This document shows positions 7,171 through 15,280 of a stretch of 64,000 nucleotides of DNA, piece after piece. Position 1 is the stretch's first letter. The number at the start of each line of letters is the position of its first letter. This stretch comes from Flammeovirgaceae bacterium UBA5008 (GTDB lineage: Bacteria > Bacteroidota > Bacteroidia > Cytophagales > Cyclobacteriaceae): contig DGYK01000053.1 in assembly GCA_002398365.1 (NCBI GenBank), forward strand, positions 1 to 64,000, read 5' to 3'. Both the position numbers and the translations under genes were made by a program. The notes beneath the pieces were generated by a model. It was not told the origin of the DNA. It ran no database searches and worked only from the letters and a program-made list of their open reading frames with translations.

Positions 7171-8736
7171 ATGGAGGCAATCGGGGAGATTTTTGAAAAC
7201 ATTTTCAGCTCAGGTGGTTTTATGCCTCGCTGGATTTGCGGTAGGTGGTCAGAAACATTAGGTTGGCTTTATATTGTGGCGAACGTAGCCACTGCATTGG
7301 CTTACTTTACGATTCCGGTTTTACTCTATCGCTTTCTCGTGAAGCGCAAAGAGAAATTGTTTAATCAGGTATTTATATGCTTTATACTCTTTATTTTCTT
7401 TTGTGGTACAACTCATTTGATCGATGCGGTTATTTTTTGGGACCCGCTATATCGGTTGAATGCGGTGGTTCTTGGAGCAACGGCCATCGTATCCTGGATA
7501 ACCGTGTGGGTTTTGTATCGATTTCTACCACAAGCATTACAATATCGTTCACCGGCTGAACTGCAACTTGTTATTGATGGGCAAACACGAGAGCTGGCCG
7601 AAGCTTATCAGAAATTGGCCATTAGTGAAAATCAGTTTAAGACACTTGTGAATAGTAATCCGGATATTATAACTCGCATTGATAAAAGTTTAACCTATCA
7701 ATTTGTGAATGATTCCATTCGAAAAGTGCGCAGCACTGGGGGCGAAGAGCTTATCGGAAAGAAATTGTGGGAGGTGCAACGTGCGGGCGATGCAAAAATC
7801 AATGAACGATTTATCCAGCATGTTCAATCGGTTTTCCAATCCAACCAACCGGAAACTTTTGAATTTGAAACCTACACACTGACGAGTCAAAATAGTTATT
7901 TTCAATTGTCGGTTATACCGCTTGAAAACCCGAAGGGAGGAATGCCCGAGGATGTTCTTACCATCACTACAGATATCACACAACAGAAGCAAAACGAGCT
8001 GGCACTTCAACGAAACATCGACCATCTTCAGCTCTTGGCTGAGCGCATTGAGCGCAAGCGTAAAATATTAGAAGACTTTACTTACATCGTGTCACATAAT
8101 TTGCGCTCACCTGTGGCAAACCTTGCTGCATTGCTAAACTTACTCAAGATGGAGAACGACCCACAGGTAAAGGATATGTATATTCAAAAAATTGATATTG
8201 CATTTACCAATCTCTCAGCAACAGTCACGGATTTAACCAATGCGGTGCGAATTCGACAGAATACGGAGATTCCCAAAGAAGAAATCTATTTTAAGGATGT
8301 TTTGGAACGACATCTGGTCAATCTTGAAACACAGATTAGCCAAACAAAATCAGTCATCAGCAGTGATTTTAGCGCTTGTGAAAAGATTGATTATCCCAAA
8401 GTTTATTTAGAGAGTATATTTCTGAACTTGTTAACCAATGCCATCAAGTATCGTTCGCCCCAACGTGTACCGCAAATTTTCCTTCGAACCTTCGTTGATA
8501 AAGATGGCTGCGTTACACTGACCTGCGAAGACAATGGGCTTGGTATTAACATGGAAAAATATGGAGCAAAATTATTTGGCTTAAACAAAACTTTTCATCA
8601 GCACCCGGATGCGAAAGGAACAGGCCTGTTTATCACTCGAAATCAGATCGAAACGATGGGAGGCGCCATTACGGCAGAAAGTCAGGTAGATGTTGGTACC
8701 AAGTTTACGATTTTGTTTAACGTGCACGAAATGTAA
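7171..8736 (+). CDS. Hybrid membrane sensor histidine kinase with ethylene-receptor-like (ETR1 N-terminal) domain and PAS
   Basis: A 521-residue kinase. Residues about 30-125 form three membrane helices matching the ethylene-binding domain of plant ETR1: ALAYFTIP (42-49) and FCGTTHLID, in which C78 and H82 align with the ETR1 copper ligands Cys65 and His69. The position of ETR1 Asp25 is occupied by Asn38. A PAS domain follows at about 150-275, then HisKA with the phospho-acceptor H309 in SHNLRSPV, and an HATPase domain with DNGLGI and GTGLFITR. It lacks a receiver; a single-domain receiver gene follows 168 bases later and is its likely partner. Kinase function is firm. Ligand identity (ethylene or another small molecule) is inference. 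Confidence 0.9.
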   Translation: MEAIGEIFENIFSSGGFMPRWICGRWSETLGWLYIVANVATALAYFTIPVLLYRFLVKRKEKLFNQVFICFILFIFFCGTTHLIDAVIFWDPLYRLNAVVLGATAIVSWITVWVLYRFLPQALQYRSPAELQLVIDGQTRELAEAYQKLAISENQFKTLVNSNPDIITRIDKSLTYQFVNDSIRKVRSTGGEELIGKKLWEVQRAGDAKINERFIQHVQSVFQSNQPETFEFETYTLTSQNSYFQLSVIPLENPKGGMPEDVLTITTDITQQKQNELALQRNIDHLQLLAERIERKRKILEDFTYIVSHNLRSPVANLAALLNLLKMENDPQVKDMYIQKIDIAFTNLSATVTDLTNAVRIRQNTEIPKEEIYFKDVLERHLVNLETQISQTKSVISSDFSACEKIDYPKVYLESIFLNLLTNAIKYRSPQRVPQIFLRTFVDKDGCVTLTCEDNGLGINMEKYGAKLFGLNKTFHQHPDAKGTGLFITRNQIETMGGAITAESQVDVGTKFTILFNVHEM

Positions 8737-8904
8737 TGAAGTTACCTCAATTCAGGTACTGTAATTAAGTTGTATATTACTAACATGTTGTTATCTGAAA
8801 GAATAAGTTGATTGGGGGATGTACTTTTCAGTGTGATAAATTTCCATTCCTTCAGTTGATAGTGTTAACCATGAGAGCTTTTGTAGAAATTAAATAGAAG
8901 AAAT

Positions 8905-9309
8905 ATGAAAAAGGTGGATACTGTTTGCATTGTTGATGACGATGATATTTATCAGTTTACAACTACTATTCTATTGCGGAAAACGGAATTAGTGAACAAG
9001 ATTGTGGTATTTTCAAACGGACTCAAGGCAATTGATTTCCTGAAAGAAGAAATGGGCAATAGAGAAAATATTCCTGATATCTTGCTATTAGATGTGAACA
9101 TGCCCGTGATGGATGGATGGGAGTTTTTGGAAGAGTACTTATTGATTCGCTCTAAGCTTCCAAAGTCAGTTGTAATCTACATGGTCAGTTCTTCCGTTGA
9201 TGAACGCGATGTGTTGCGAGCTAAAAGTATCAGTGCACTTTCTGGGTATCTTGTCAAGCCAATCTCAAGTGAAAACTTAATGGATATTATTTCAGCGGTG
9301 TTGAATTGA
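8905..9309 (+). CDS. Single-domain response regulator (CheY-like)
   Basis: A 134-residue receiver with no output domain. The acidic pocket is D11-D13 in VDDDD, the phospho-acceptor is D63 in LLLDVNMP, the switch serines are in MVSSS and the conserved lysine is K118 in YLVKPIS. Stand-alone receivers of this type in Bacteroidota commonly pair with PAS-containing kinases and act by protein contact. Its position downstream of the ethylene-receptor-like kinase, on the same strand, makes that kinase the natural donor. Confidence 0.92.
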   Translation: MKKVDTVCIVDDDDIYQFTTTILLRKTELVNKIVVFSNGLKAIDFLKEEMGNRENIPDILLLDVNMPVMDGWEFLEEYLLIRSKLPKSVVIYMVSSSVDERDVLRAKSISALSGYLVKPISSENLMDIISAVLN

Positions 9310-9752
9310 GATTTTCATCATAGATAACTACTGGGTCAGGCATGTTTCATAATGCAAATAGAAGTTTAGACCAAGACATTTGTATTCATTACCTGTTTTT
9401 GGATCATTCCAACCATCGGTTATAGCGTAAAATTTCCAAACCTTTCATTTTCTTGAAATAGTATGGCATAACTAAGCCCTTGCTTCTGTGCAAGGCGGGT
9501 AAAGATTACAGCGATTCTACTCATTGCATTTGATGTTAGTTATAGTTGGCGATAGCATAGAGGCGAACGATTTTACAATTCAATTCCTCATTCGATATTT
9601 CTTTGTCTGGATAAACACCTTCTTTATGTTAAGAAAATCAGAGTAAGTACATAGAAATACGATCAATCTATTTTATGATGTGTAAATTTTTAGGTGATTT
9701 GTGAGCGAAACAGGTACCGCTGTGATTTACAAAAGAGCATGCACTGTTAAAT
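9310..9752 (+). other. Intergenic region without identifiable gene
   Basis: About 440 AT-rich bases between the receiver gene and the MscS gene. Open frames here are short and carry no motif. I see no tRNA-like fold, no strong hairpin with a T-run and no clear TAnnTTTG promoter box. Confidence 0.5.
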
Positions 9753-10268
9753 ATGAAAGCCGTCAACATTCAAATCATCGAATCCCTGGTAGTAGTTGGG
9801 GTGTATATTATTACCTATTTTATAGTCAGATCCATAATCAAAAATGTTCTCAAGAAGACTCAATTGGAACGAGGGCGAAGAAAAATGGCGATCCGAGCAG
9901 TTCAGCTTTTTACAACCCTCACTGCCATCATACTGCTCACCGGTATTTGGGGTATTAAGCAAGAGCAGATTGCCTTATTTGCCAGCACCATTCTTACCGC
10001 ACTCGGCATCGCTTTCTTTGCGCAATGGTCATTGCTTTCTAACATCACTTCAAGTATTCTCATTTTCTTTCATCACCCGGTAAAATTGGGAGACTATATA
10101 AGAGTATTGCATAAAGACTGCCAGTATGAAGGTGAAGTAACAGAAATGAATTACTTTTTTGTCCATATTAAGACACCCAAAGATGAAGTAATCACTATTC
10201 CGAATTCTCATTTTTTCGATCGATCATTTTCTGTGTTAGATACTAAAAAGGAAACCAAACCTTCATGA
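9753..10268 (+). CDS. Small mechanosensitive channel of the MscS family
   Basis: A 171-residue MscS-type protein. Two N-terminal helices (about 8-30 and 48-68) precede the pore helix region LTALGIAFFAQWSLLSNITSSILIF, which corresponds to TM3 of MscS, and the beta domain begins HPVKLGDYIRV with the family VEIPNS-like motif EVITIPNSHFF. It is much shorter than E. coli MscS (286 residues): it ends right after the beta domain and lacks the alpha/beta C-terminal cage. It would gate in response to membrane tension. Its TGA overlaps the ATG of the following gene (ATGA), so the two are co-translated. Confidence 0.87.
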   Translation: MKAVNIQIIESLVVVGVYIITYFIVRSIIKNVLKKTQLERGRRKMAIRAVQLFTTLTAIILLTGIWGIKQEQIALFASTILTALGIAFFAQWSLLSNITSSILIFFHHPVKLGDYIRVLHKDCQYEGEVTEMNYFFVHIKTPKDEVITIPNSHFFDRSFSVLDTKKETKPS

Positions 10269-10987
10269 GAACTTTTTATCTTACTACTGCTGCTTTATTG
10301 TTATCCTCAACTTCTGTTTCAGCGCAGGCTCCTGATTTGGGCAGTTGGAATATTCTGAATTTGAAATACGGCTATAATGAAAAATGGAGTTTTTTTGGCG
10401 AAGCCCAATTGCGTTCGTTAAAGTTTTACAACAACTTTCATTACTACGAATACAAAGGCGGTTTTAATTACAAATTCCACAGCCATGCACAACTGACATT
10501 AGGTGCGGGTAGTTACCAAACTTATAATGAAGATGGAAATTTTGCGTTGCCAAAAAACAATGACGAATTCAGGTTGTGGCCACAGATTACTTTATTTCAA
10601 TCAGTCGGTAAGATAAAAGTCGAGCAGCGATATCGAGCCGAATTGAGATGGACGAGCAACGGGTATCGGAGTCGTTTTCGCTACCGATTGGGTGTATCCT
10701 ATTCTTTTGGCAAGGAACAAGATGGATACAAGCCCTATCAACTGAGTGCCAGTAATGAACTATTTTTTACGGACAAAGAACCCTACTTTGAAAGAAACCG
10801 GTTGTTGTTTGCATTCAACTATAAAACCTCTAAAGCAACCACTTTGCAAGTGGGGTATTTGCATCAATTCGATTATAAAATCAATGATGAGACAGGGCGA
10901 GACTTTCTGGTGATTGGTTTTTATTATGAGCTATTCCGAAAGTCAACAACCAAGTCAGAGACCCATCACGAATTGAAGGATAATTAA
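10265..10987 (+). CDS. DUF2490 outer-membrane beta-barrel protein
   Basis: A 240-residue protein with a signal peptide ending SVSAQA and a mature region of alternating amphipathic strands rich in Tyr and Arg (QRYRAELRWTSNGYRSRFRYRLGVSYSF), as in the DUF2490 family. The predicted place is the outer membrane; the function of the family is not known. It overlaps the MscS gene by four bases, which suggests the two are expressed together. Confidence 0.85.
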   Translation: MRTFYLTTAALLLSSTSVSAQAPDLGSWNILNLKYGYNEKWSFFGEAQLRSLKFYNNFHYYEYKGGFNYKFHSHAQLTLGAGSYQTYNEDGNFALPKNNDEFRLWPQITLFQSVGKIKVEQRYRAELRWTSNGYRSRFRYRLGVSYSFGKEQDGYKPYQLSASNELFFTDKEPYFERNRLLFAFNYKTSKATTLQVGYLHQFDYKINDETGRDFLVIGFYYELFRKSTTKSETHHELKDN

Positions 10988-11100
10988 TAGCCGGCTAATA
11001 ACTTGTATTCAAGCGCCTTCGAGTAGCTAGGGTAATTTATCCTCAGATTAAAACAGCTTTACAACCAACTACATATTCAATTAGACTTATTCCAGTTGAC

Positions 11101-12072
11101 TCAATGTAACGGCCTTCTCTTAATCATCCCCCCCTTAGTATCCTTCACCGGGTTCATCACCACAAAAGCATTCGGTTCTATTTTTTCAATCTCGGTAGTG
11201 AGTTTGCTCAACTCTAATCGGGTGATGACAGTGTAGATGATTTCGGTGTCGCGGGTTTCGCCTCGCTTGCCGTAGCCGCTCTTGCCACTATAAACTGTTA
11301 CGCCACGGCCCATCACTTGAATAATCATTTGTCGGATTTCTTCACTGTGCGATGACACAATCGTCACGCCAATGTATTCTTCAATACCCTCCACAATAAA
11401 ATCCAATGTCTTCGATGCCGCCAAATAAGTAATCATAGAATACAAGGCAATCTCTACACCCAAAAAATGTGCGGCTGCTCCGAAGATAATGACGTTAATC
11501 GCAATAATGATATCGCCAATGGTTGTTCCGAATTTCCGACTCAGATAAATCGCCAACACTTCGGTGCCGTCAATTACGGCTCCACCTCGAATCGCAAAGC
11601 CGATGCCTCCACCCAGAAAAAATCCGCCAAAAATGGCGACCAGTAAATTGTCATTCGTCACATTCGGAAATGAAATCGTGGCCAACACAAAAGAGAGACC
11701 GGTAATCGCTAAAGCTGTTTTAATGGCGAATTGTTTCCCCACCACGTAAAAGGCCAGTACAATAAAAGGAATGTTCACTCCGATGATTAACAAATACAAC
11801 GGAATTTCGGTGAGGGCAGAAATTAACAACGATATGCCGGTAGCTCCGCCATCGATAAAACGATTGGTGAGCAAAAAACCTTTGAAGCCAAACGCAGCGG
11901 AGAAAATCCCGATGGAGATCAGGATGATGTCTTTCACGGTTCTTTTCAGCACAATGCGCAACTCGCGATAGGCTTTGGCAAAGGCATAACTGGAGCTGCG
12001 CTGAATCGCGCTCGTTCGTTCTTTGTGAGCTAAAATCGTACGCGTAATTACTTTTTTCAGGAAGGCATTCAT
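11101..12072 (-). CDS. YitT-family membrane protein with DUF2179 domain
   Basis: A 323-residue inner-membrane protein. After a basic leader of about 45 residues there are five or six hydrophobic helices (FKGFLLTNRFIDGGATGISLLI, the YitT motif, and GGGIGFAIRGGAVIDGTEVLAIYL) and a soluble C-terminal DUF2179 domain (TIVSSHSEEIRQMIIQVMGRGVTVYSGKSG type, ending near residue 310). YitT proteins are widespread, with proposed but unproven transport roles. The gene is monocistronic and divergent from the aldehyde dehydrogenase gene. Confidence 0.9.
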   Translation of the reverse strand: MNAFLKKVITRTILAHKERTSAIQRSSSYAFAKAYRELRIVLKRTVKDIILISIGIFSAAFGFKGFLLTNRFIDGGATGISLLISALTEIPLYLLIIGVNIPFIVLAFYVVGKQFAIKTALAITGLSFVLATISFPNVTNDNLLVAIFGGFFLGGGIGFAIRGGAVIDGTEVLAIYLSRKFGTTIGDIIIAINVIIFGAAAHFLGVEIALYSMITYLAASKTLDFIVEGIEEYIGVTIVSSHSEEIRQMIIQVMGRGVTVYSGKSGYGKRGETRDTEIIYTVITRLELSKLTTEIEKIEPNAFVVMNPVKDTKGGMIKRRPLH

Positions 12073-12192
12073 GTGAGTAAGGTACGGCTTTTTTGGCGGA
12101 TCTGAGCCGAACGCGGTTTTCCGGGCATCGCGCAGGGTGTGCTATCATTTGAATGATTTGTGCTATTCCCTTCCAGCGCAATCGATTTAATA

Positions 12193-12211
12193 TTGTTTAA
12201 AACTTAAACAA
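12193..12211 (+). promoter_or_regulatory. Perfect 8-bp inverted repeat just before the aldehyde dehydrogenase start
   Basis: TTGTTTAA and TTAAACAA flank a three-base centre, ending seven bases before the ATG at 12219. A perfect dyad at this position could be an operator for the aldehyde dehydrogenase gene. The AraC-type regulator at 14165-15106 is a candidate, although AraC proteins normally bind direct repeats. Confidence 0.4.
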
Positions 12212-12218
12212 ACGATCT

Positions 12219-13718
12219 ATGTCAACGAAACGACCTACTTTCAAATCGCACTATGACAATTTCATAGGCGGCAAATTTGTGGCTCCTGTCAAAGCCGAAT
12301 ACTTTGAAAACAGCAGCCCCATTGATGGAAAAGTTTTTACCAAGGCGGCACGCTCGGGCAAAGAGGATATTGAGTTAGCACTCGATGCGGCTCATGCAGC
12401 TTTTCCGGCATGGAGTAAAACTTCCGCTGCGTACCGATCCAACCTACTCAACCAAATTGCCGATATCATTCAAGCCAATTTGCAAGACTTAGCCGTAGTG
12501 GAAACAATTGATAACGGCAAACCGATCCGCGAAACAGTGAATGTGGATTTGCCGCTGGTGATTGATCACTTCCGCTACTTCGCGGGTGTGATTCGTGCCG
12601 AAGAGGGCAGCATCTCTGAACATGACGAAACCACCGTCAGCATTTGTTTGCACGAGCCGTTGGGTGTGGTGGGGCAAATCATCCCTTGGAATTTTCCGCT
12701 GCTGATGGCTACGTGGAAACTCGCTCCGGCCTTGGCAGCCGGTTGCTGTGTGGTGATGAAGCCTGCGGAGCAAACACCAACTTCCATTATGTTTTTAATG
12801 GAGTTGTTGAAAGATGTAGTTCCTGCCGGAGTAATTAACGTGGTGACCGGTTTTGGACCGGAAGCCGGAAAACCATTGGCACAATCGCCACGCGTTGCGA
12901 AGGTATCGTTTACAGGTGAAACAACTACCGGCCGATTGATCATGCAATATGCTTCCGAAAATTTAGTGCCGGTTACGATGGAACTCGGTGGCAAGTCGCC
13001 CAACATTTTCTTCCCTTCCGTGGCCGATCACGATGATGACTTTTTTGACAAAGCTGTGGAAGGTGCCGTGCTCTTTGCTGTGAACCAAGGAGAAGTGTGT
13101 ACGTGTCCTTCACGCATTCTTGTGCACGAAAGCATTTACGATAAGTTTATGAACAAAGTCATTGCGCGTACCAAAGCCATTAAGATGGGCAATCCGCTGG
13201 ACAGCTCCACCATGATGGGCGCACAAGCCAGCAACGATCAATACGAAAAAATTCAATCGTATCTGAAGTTAGGAAAAGAAGAAGGTGCTGAAGTATTGTG
13301 TGGTGGCGATGTGCAAAAACTGGATGGCGAACTGGCGGGTGGTTATTACATTCAGCCTACGTTATTCAAAGGTCACAACAAGATGCGCATCTTCCAGGAA
13401 GAAATTTTTGGTCCGGTGGTGTGTGTCACAACTTTCAAGACAACCGAAGAAGCCATTGCTATTGCGAATGATACTTTGTACGGATTGGGTGCCGGTGTGT
13501 GGACACGCGATGCGCATGAACTGTACCAAGTACCGCGTGCGATTCAGGCAGGCCGTGTGTGGGTGAACTGCTATCATGCTTATCCGGCACATGCACCGTT
13601 TGGTGGATACAAAAAGTCCGGCTTCGGCAGAGAAAATCACCACATGATGTTGGCGCACTATCGTCAGACAAAAAACATGTTGATTTCCTACAGCAAGAAT
13701 AAATTAGGCTTCTTTTAG
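12219..13718 (+). CDS. NAD-dependent aldehyde dehydrogenase (acetaldehyde/ExaC-AldB class)
   Basis: A 499-residue aldehyde dehydrogenase. The catalytic residues are present: N158 in PWNFP, general base E255 in TMELGGKSPN and nucleophile C294 in NQGEVCTCPSR; the nucleotide loop FTGETTTG is at 231-238. The VCTCPSR variant of the active-site loop is typical of the ExaC/AldB-type acetaldehyde dehydrogenases, which oxidise short-chain aldehydes to acids. A DUF779 gene follows after about 80 bases and an AraC regulator lies beyond it on the other strand, the usual neighbourhood of this enzyme class. Exact substrate is inferred. Confidence 0.93.
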   Translation: MSTKRPTFKSHYDNFIGGKFVAPVKAEYFENSSPIDGKVFTKAARSGKEDIELALDAAHAAFPAWSKTSAAYRSNLLNQIADIIQANLQDLAVVETIDNGKPIRETVNVDLPLVIDHFRYFAGVIRAEEGSISEHDETTVSICLHEPLGVVGQIIPWNFPLLMATWKLAPALAAGCCVVMKPAEQTPTSIMFLMELLKDVVPAGVINVVTGFGPEAGKPLAQSPRVAKVSFTGETTTGRLIMQYASENLVPVTMELGGKSPNIFFPSVADHDDDFFDKAVEGAVLFAVNQGEVCTCPSRILVHESIYDKFMNKVIARTKAIKMGNPLDSSTMMGAQASNDQYEKIQSYLKLGKEEGAEVLCGGDVQKLDGELAGGYYIQPTLFKGHNKMRIFQEEIFGPVVCVTTFKTTEEAIAIANDTLYGLGAGVWTRDAHELYQVPRAIQAGRVWVNCYHAYPAHAPFGGYKKSGFGRENHHMMLAHYRQTKNMLISYSKNKLGFF

Positions 13719-13723
13719 TCTGT

Positions 13724-13776
13724 TGTAATCTCAGGCGTCTGACGAGTCATGTAGATTTGTCTGACGCCTGATTACA
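13724..13776 (+). repeat. Long imperfect hairpin between aldehyde dehydrogenase and DUF779 genes
   Basis: The left arm TGTAATCTCAGGCGTCTGAC pairs with the right arm GTCTGACGCCTGATTACA over nearly its whole length, with a small bulge and a 15-base loop. There is no T-run after it. The form is that of a REP-like intergenic palindrome or an RNA-processing or stability element rather than a classic terminator. Confidence 0.6.
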
Positions 13777-13801
13777 TTTTACTTTTCTAAATTTAAATTC
13801 G

Positions 13802-14176
13802 ATGACACCCCGCGTAACCATCAGTCCCGAAGCCATTGCCATTGTCAACGACTTGAAAGGTCGCTTTGGCGAATTGATGTTTCATCAGAGTGGTGGCTGT
13901 TGCGATGGCTCGCAGCCCATGTGTTTTGAGAAAGGAGATTTTAAAGTGGGCGGCAGCGATGTTTGCATTGGCACGATTGAAGGTTGCGAATTTTGGATGA
14001 ACAAAGATCAGTTTGAATATTGGAAGTACACGCAACTTCATATTCACGTGGCGAAGGGGAGGGGCTCTAGTTTTTCATTGGAGATTCCGCTGGGAGTTCG
14101 CTTCCTCACGCAATCGCGATTGTTTACCGAAGCCGAGTTGGCGGACTTAGAACAGTTACGATTTTCAGAAAGCTGA
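13802..14176 (+). CDS. DUF779 family protein, aldehyde dehydrogenase partner
   Basis: A 124-residue DUF779 protein. The family is almost always encoded next to an aldehyde dehydrogenase, as here; its biochemical role is not established. Conserved cysteines C33, C34 (SGGCCDGS) and C41 (PMCF) and the QLHIHVAKGRGSSFSLE segment are intact, and the cysteines suggest metal or redox chemistry. Its 3' end overlaps the convergent AraC gene by 12 bases. Confidence 0.9.
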   Translation: MTPRVTISPEAIAIVNDLKGRFGELMFHQSGGCCDGSQPMCFEKGDFKVGGSDVCIGTIEGCEFWMNKDQFEYWKYTQLHIHVAKGRGSSFSLEIPLGVRFLTQSRLFTEAELADLEQLRFSES

Positions 14177-15106
14177 GTCGCTGTTTTTTAATAACAGTTG
14201 TTGGTATTGCTTAGGCGTGATGCCCTCGTAATGTTTAAACAAGCGTATAAAATAATTACTGTCTTCAAAGCCCGCTTCGTACGACACATTTTTAATGTAG
14301 ATGTCTTTGTTGCAAAGGTATTGCTTCGCTAGTTTTATTTTTTCCAGAATCACAAACTCCACCGGACTGATGCCCATTTCATTTTTGAACAAACGATAGA
14401 GCGAGGAAGTGCTCAAGCCAGCTTGGCGTGCAATCTGCTTCAATTCAATTTTGTTTTTAATATTATCACGAATCAAAGTCACTACCTGATTTAAAAGCGG
14501 GTTGTTGATTTTGGTGTTTTTCTCGCGCACGCCTTTCAGCGTTTGAAGCTGCACAATCTTTACCAGCAATTCCTGTAAAGACAAATCGGCCAGCGTGTCT
14601 TTAAAAATCGAAGTACTCTGGCAAATGGTGATAATCTTATTAATCAGATTGGCCATCTCCGCATTATTCTCAAAGTAGAAATTGGCTTCGTTTAGTTGCC
14701 AGAAGTTAGTGACGCCCTGCTGTGGGTATTTTTCGTTCAGAAATTGCAGTGTATCGGTAATCTTTTTGTTGTCGATGGCAAGCGCCAAGCATTGTGTGGG
14801 GTTATTAAAAGTAGCTTCGGGAAAGTCGATTTTCATTTCCACATTGGAAGGTACGATCACCGATTCTCCGGGCAGATAATCAAACCCATCTTTATCGAAC
14901 AGGTGCATTACCTTCTTGCCCTTGAGCATGCTCGTCACCACCAGGTCGTTGAATTTAAGCGGCACCAGTTCCGAAGCCTGATAAGTTTCAAATAGATTCA
15001 GTTCGCAGTTTTCCAAATTGTAGATCGTGCGATTCTCAACCAAAGTTTTTAGCAACTTTTCGTTGGTCAGATCAGGTCCGAGTGGAATGGCTTTGGAATG
15101 ACTCAT
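14165..15106 (-). CDS. AraC-family transcriptional regulator
   Basis: A 313-residue regulator with an N-terminal sensing region of the AraC_N type (LKFNDLVVTSMLKGKKVMHLF) and two helix-turn-helix motifs at the C-terminus (LKQIARQAGLSTSSLYRLFKNEMGISPVEFV, then IKNVSYEAGFEDSNYFIRLFKHYEGITPKQY). Convergent placement with the aldehyde dehydrogenase and DUF779 genes suggests it controls them in response to an aldehyde or alcohol, as similar regulators do elsewhere. It is divergent from the cbb3 oxidase genes, so it could also read the shared 174-base intergenic region. Target is inferred. Confidence 0.9.
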   Translation of the reverse strand: MSHSKAIPLGPDLTNEKLLKTLVENRTIYNLENCELNLFETYQASELVPLKFNDLVVTSMLKGKKVMHLFDKDGFDYLPGESVIVPSNVEMKIDFPEATFNNPTQCLALAIDNKKITDTLQFLNEKYPQQGVTNFWQLNEANFYFENNAEMANLINKIITICQSTSIFKDTLADLSLQELLVKIVQLQTLKGVREKNTKINNPLLNQVVTLIRDNIKNKIELKQIARQAGLSTSSLYRLFKNEMGISPVEFVILEKIKLAKQYLCNKDIYIKNVSYEAGFEDSNYFIRLFKHYEGITPKQYQQLLLKNSDSAF

Positions 15107-15188
15107 GATAGTTATAAGATCAATTTAAGTGCTACCGGTCAAATTCCCAAAAGGTTTATCTAAGCGGTAGCCGTCATGATCCATTTAC

Positions 15189-15202
15189 ATGACAAAAATC
15201 AT
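15189..15202 (+). promoter_or_regulatory. FNR/CRP-family binding site upstream of the cbb3 oxidase genes
   Basis: ATGACAAAAATCAT fits the FNR pattern TTGAT-N4-ATCAA with half-sites TGA and TCA six bases apart. The centre is 85 bases before the CcoNO start. FNR-type control of cbb3 oxidase is the rule in many bacteria, so a low-oxygen activator is expected here. Confidence 0.55.
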
Positions 15203-15280
15203 CTTTTCAGCTAATTGCCATCATAACCCACGCGATGGCCTCATTCTACTTTTATTACCGTAATCAGACCAACCAACTCT

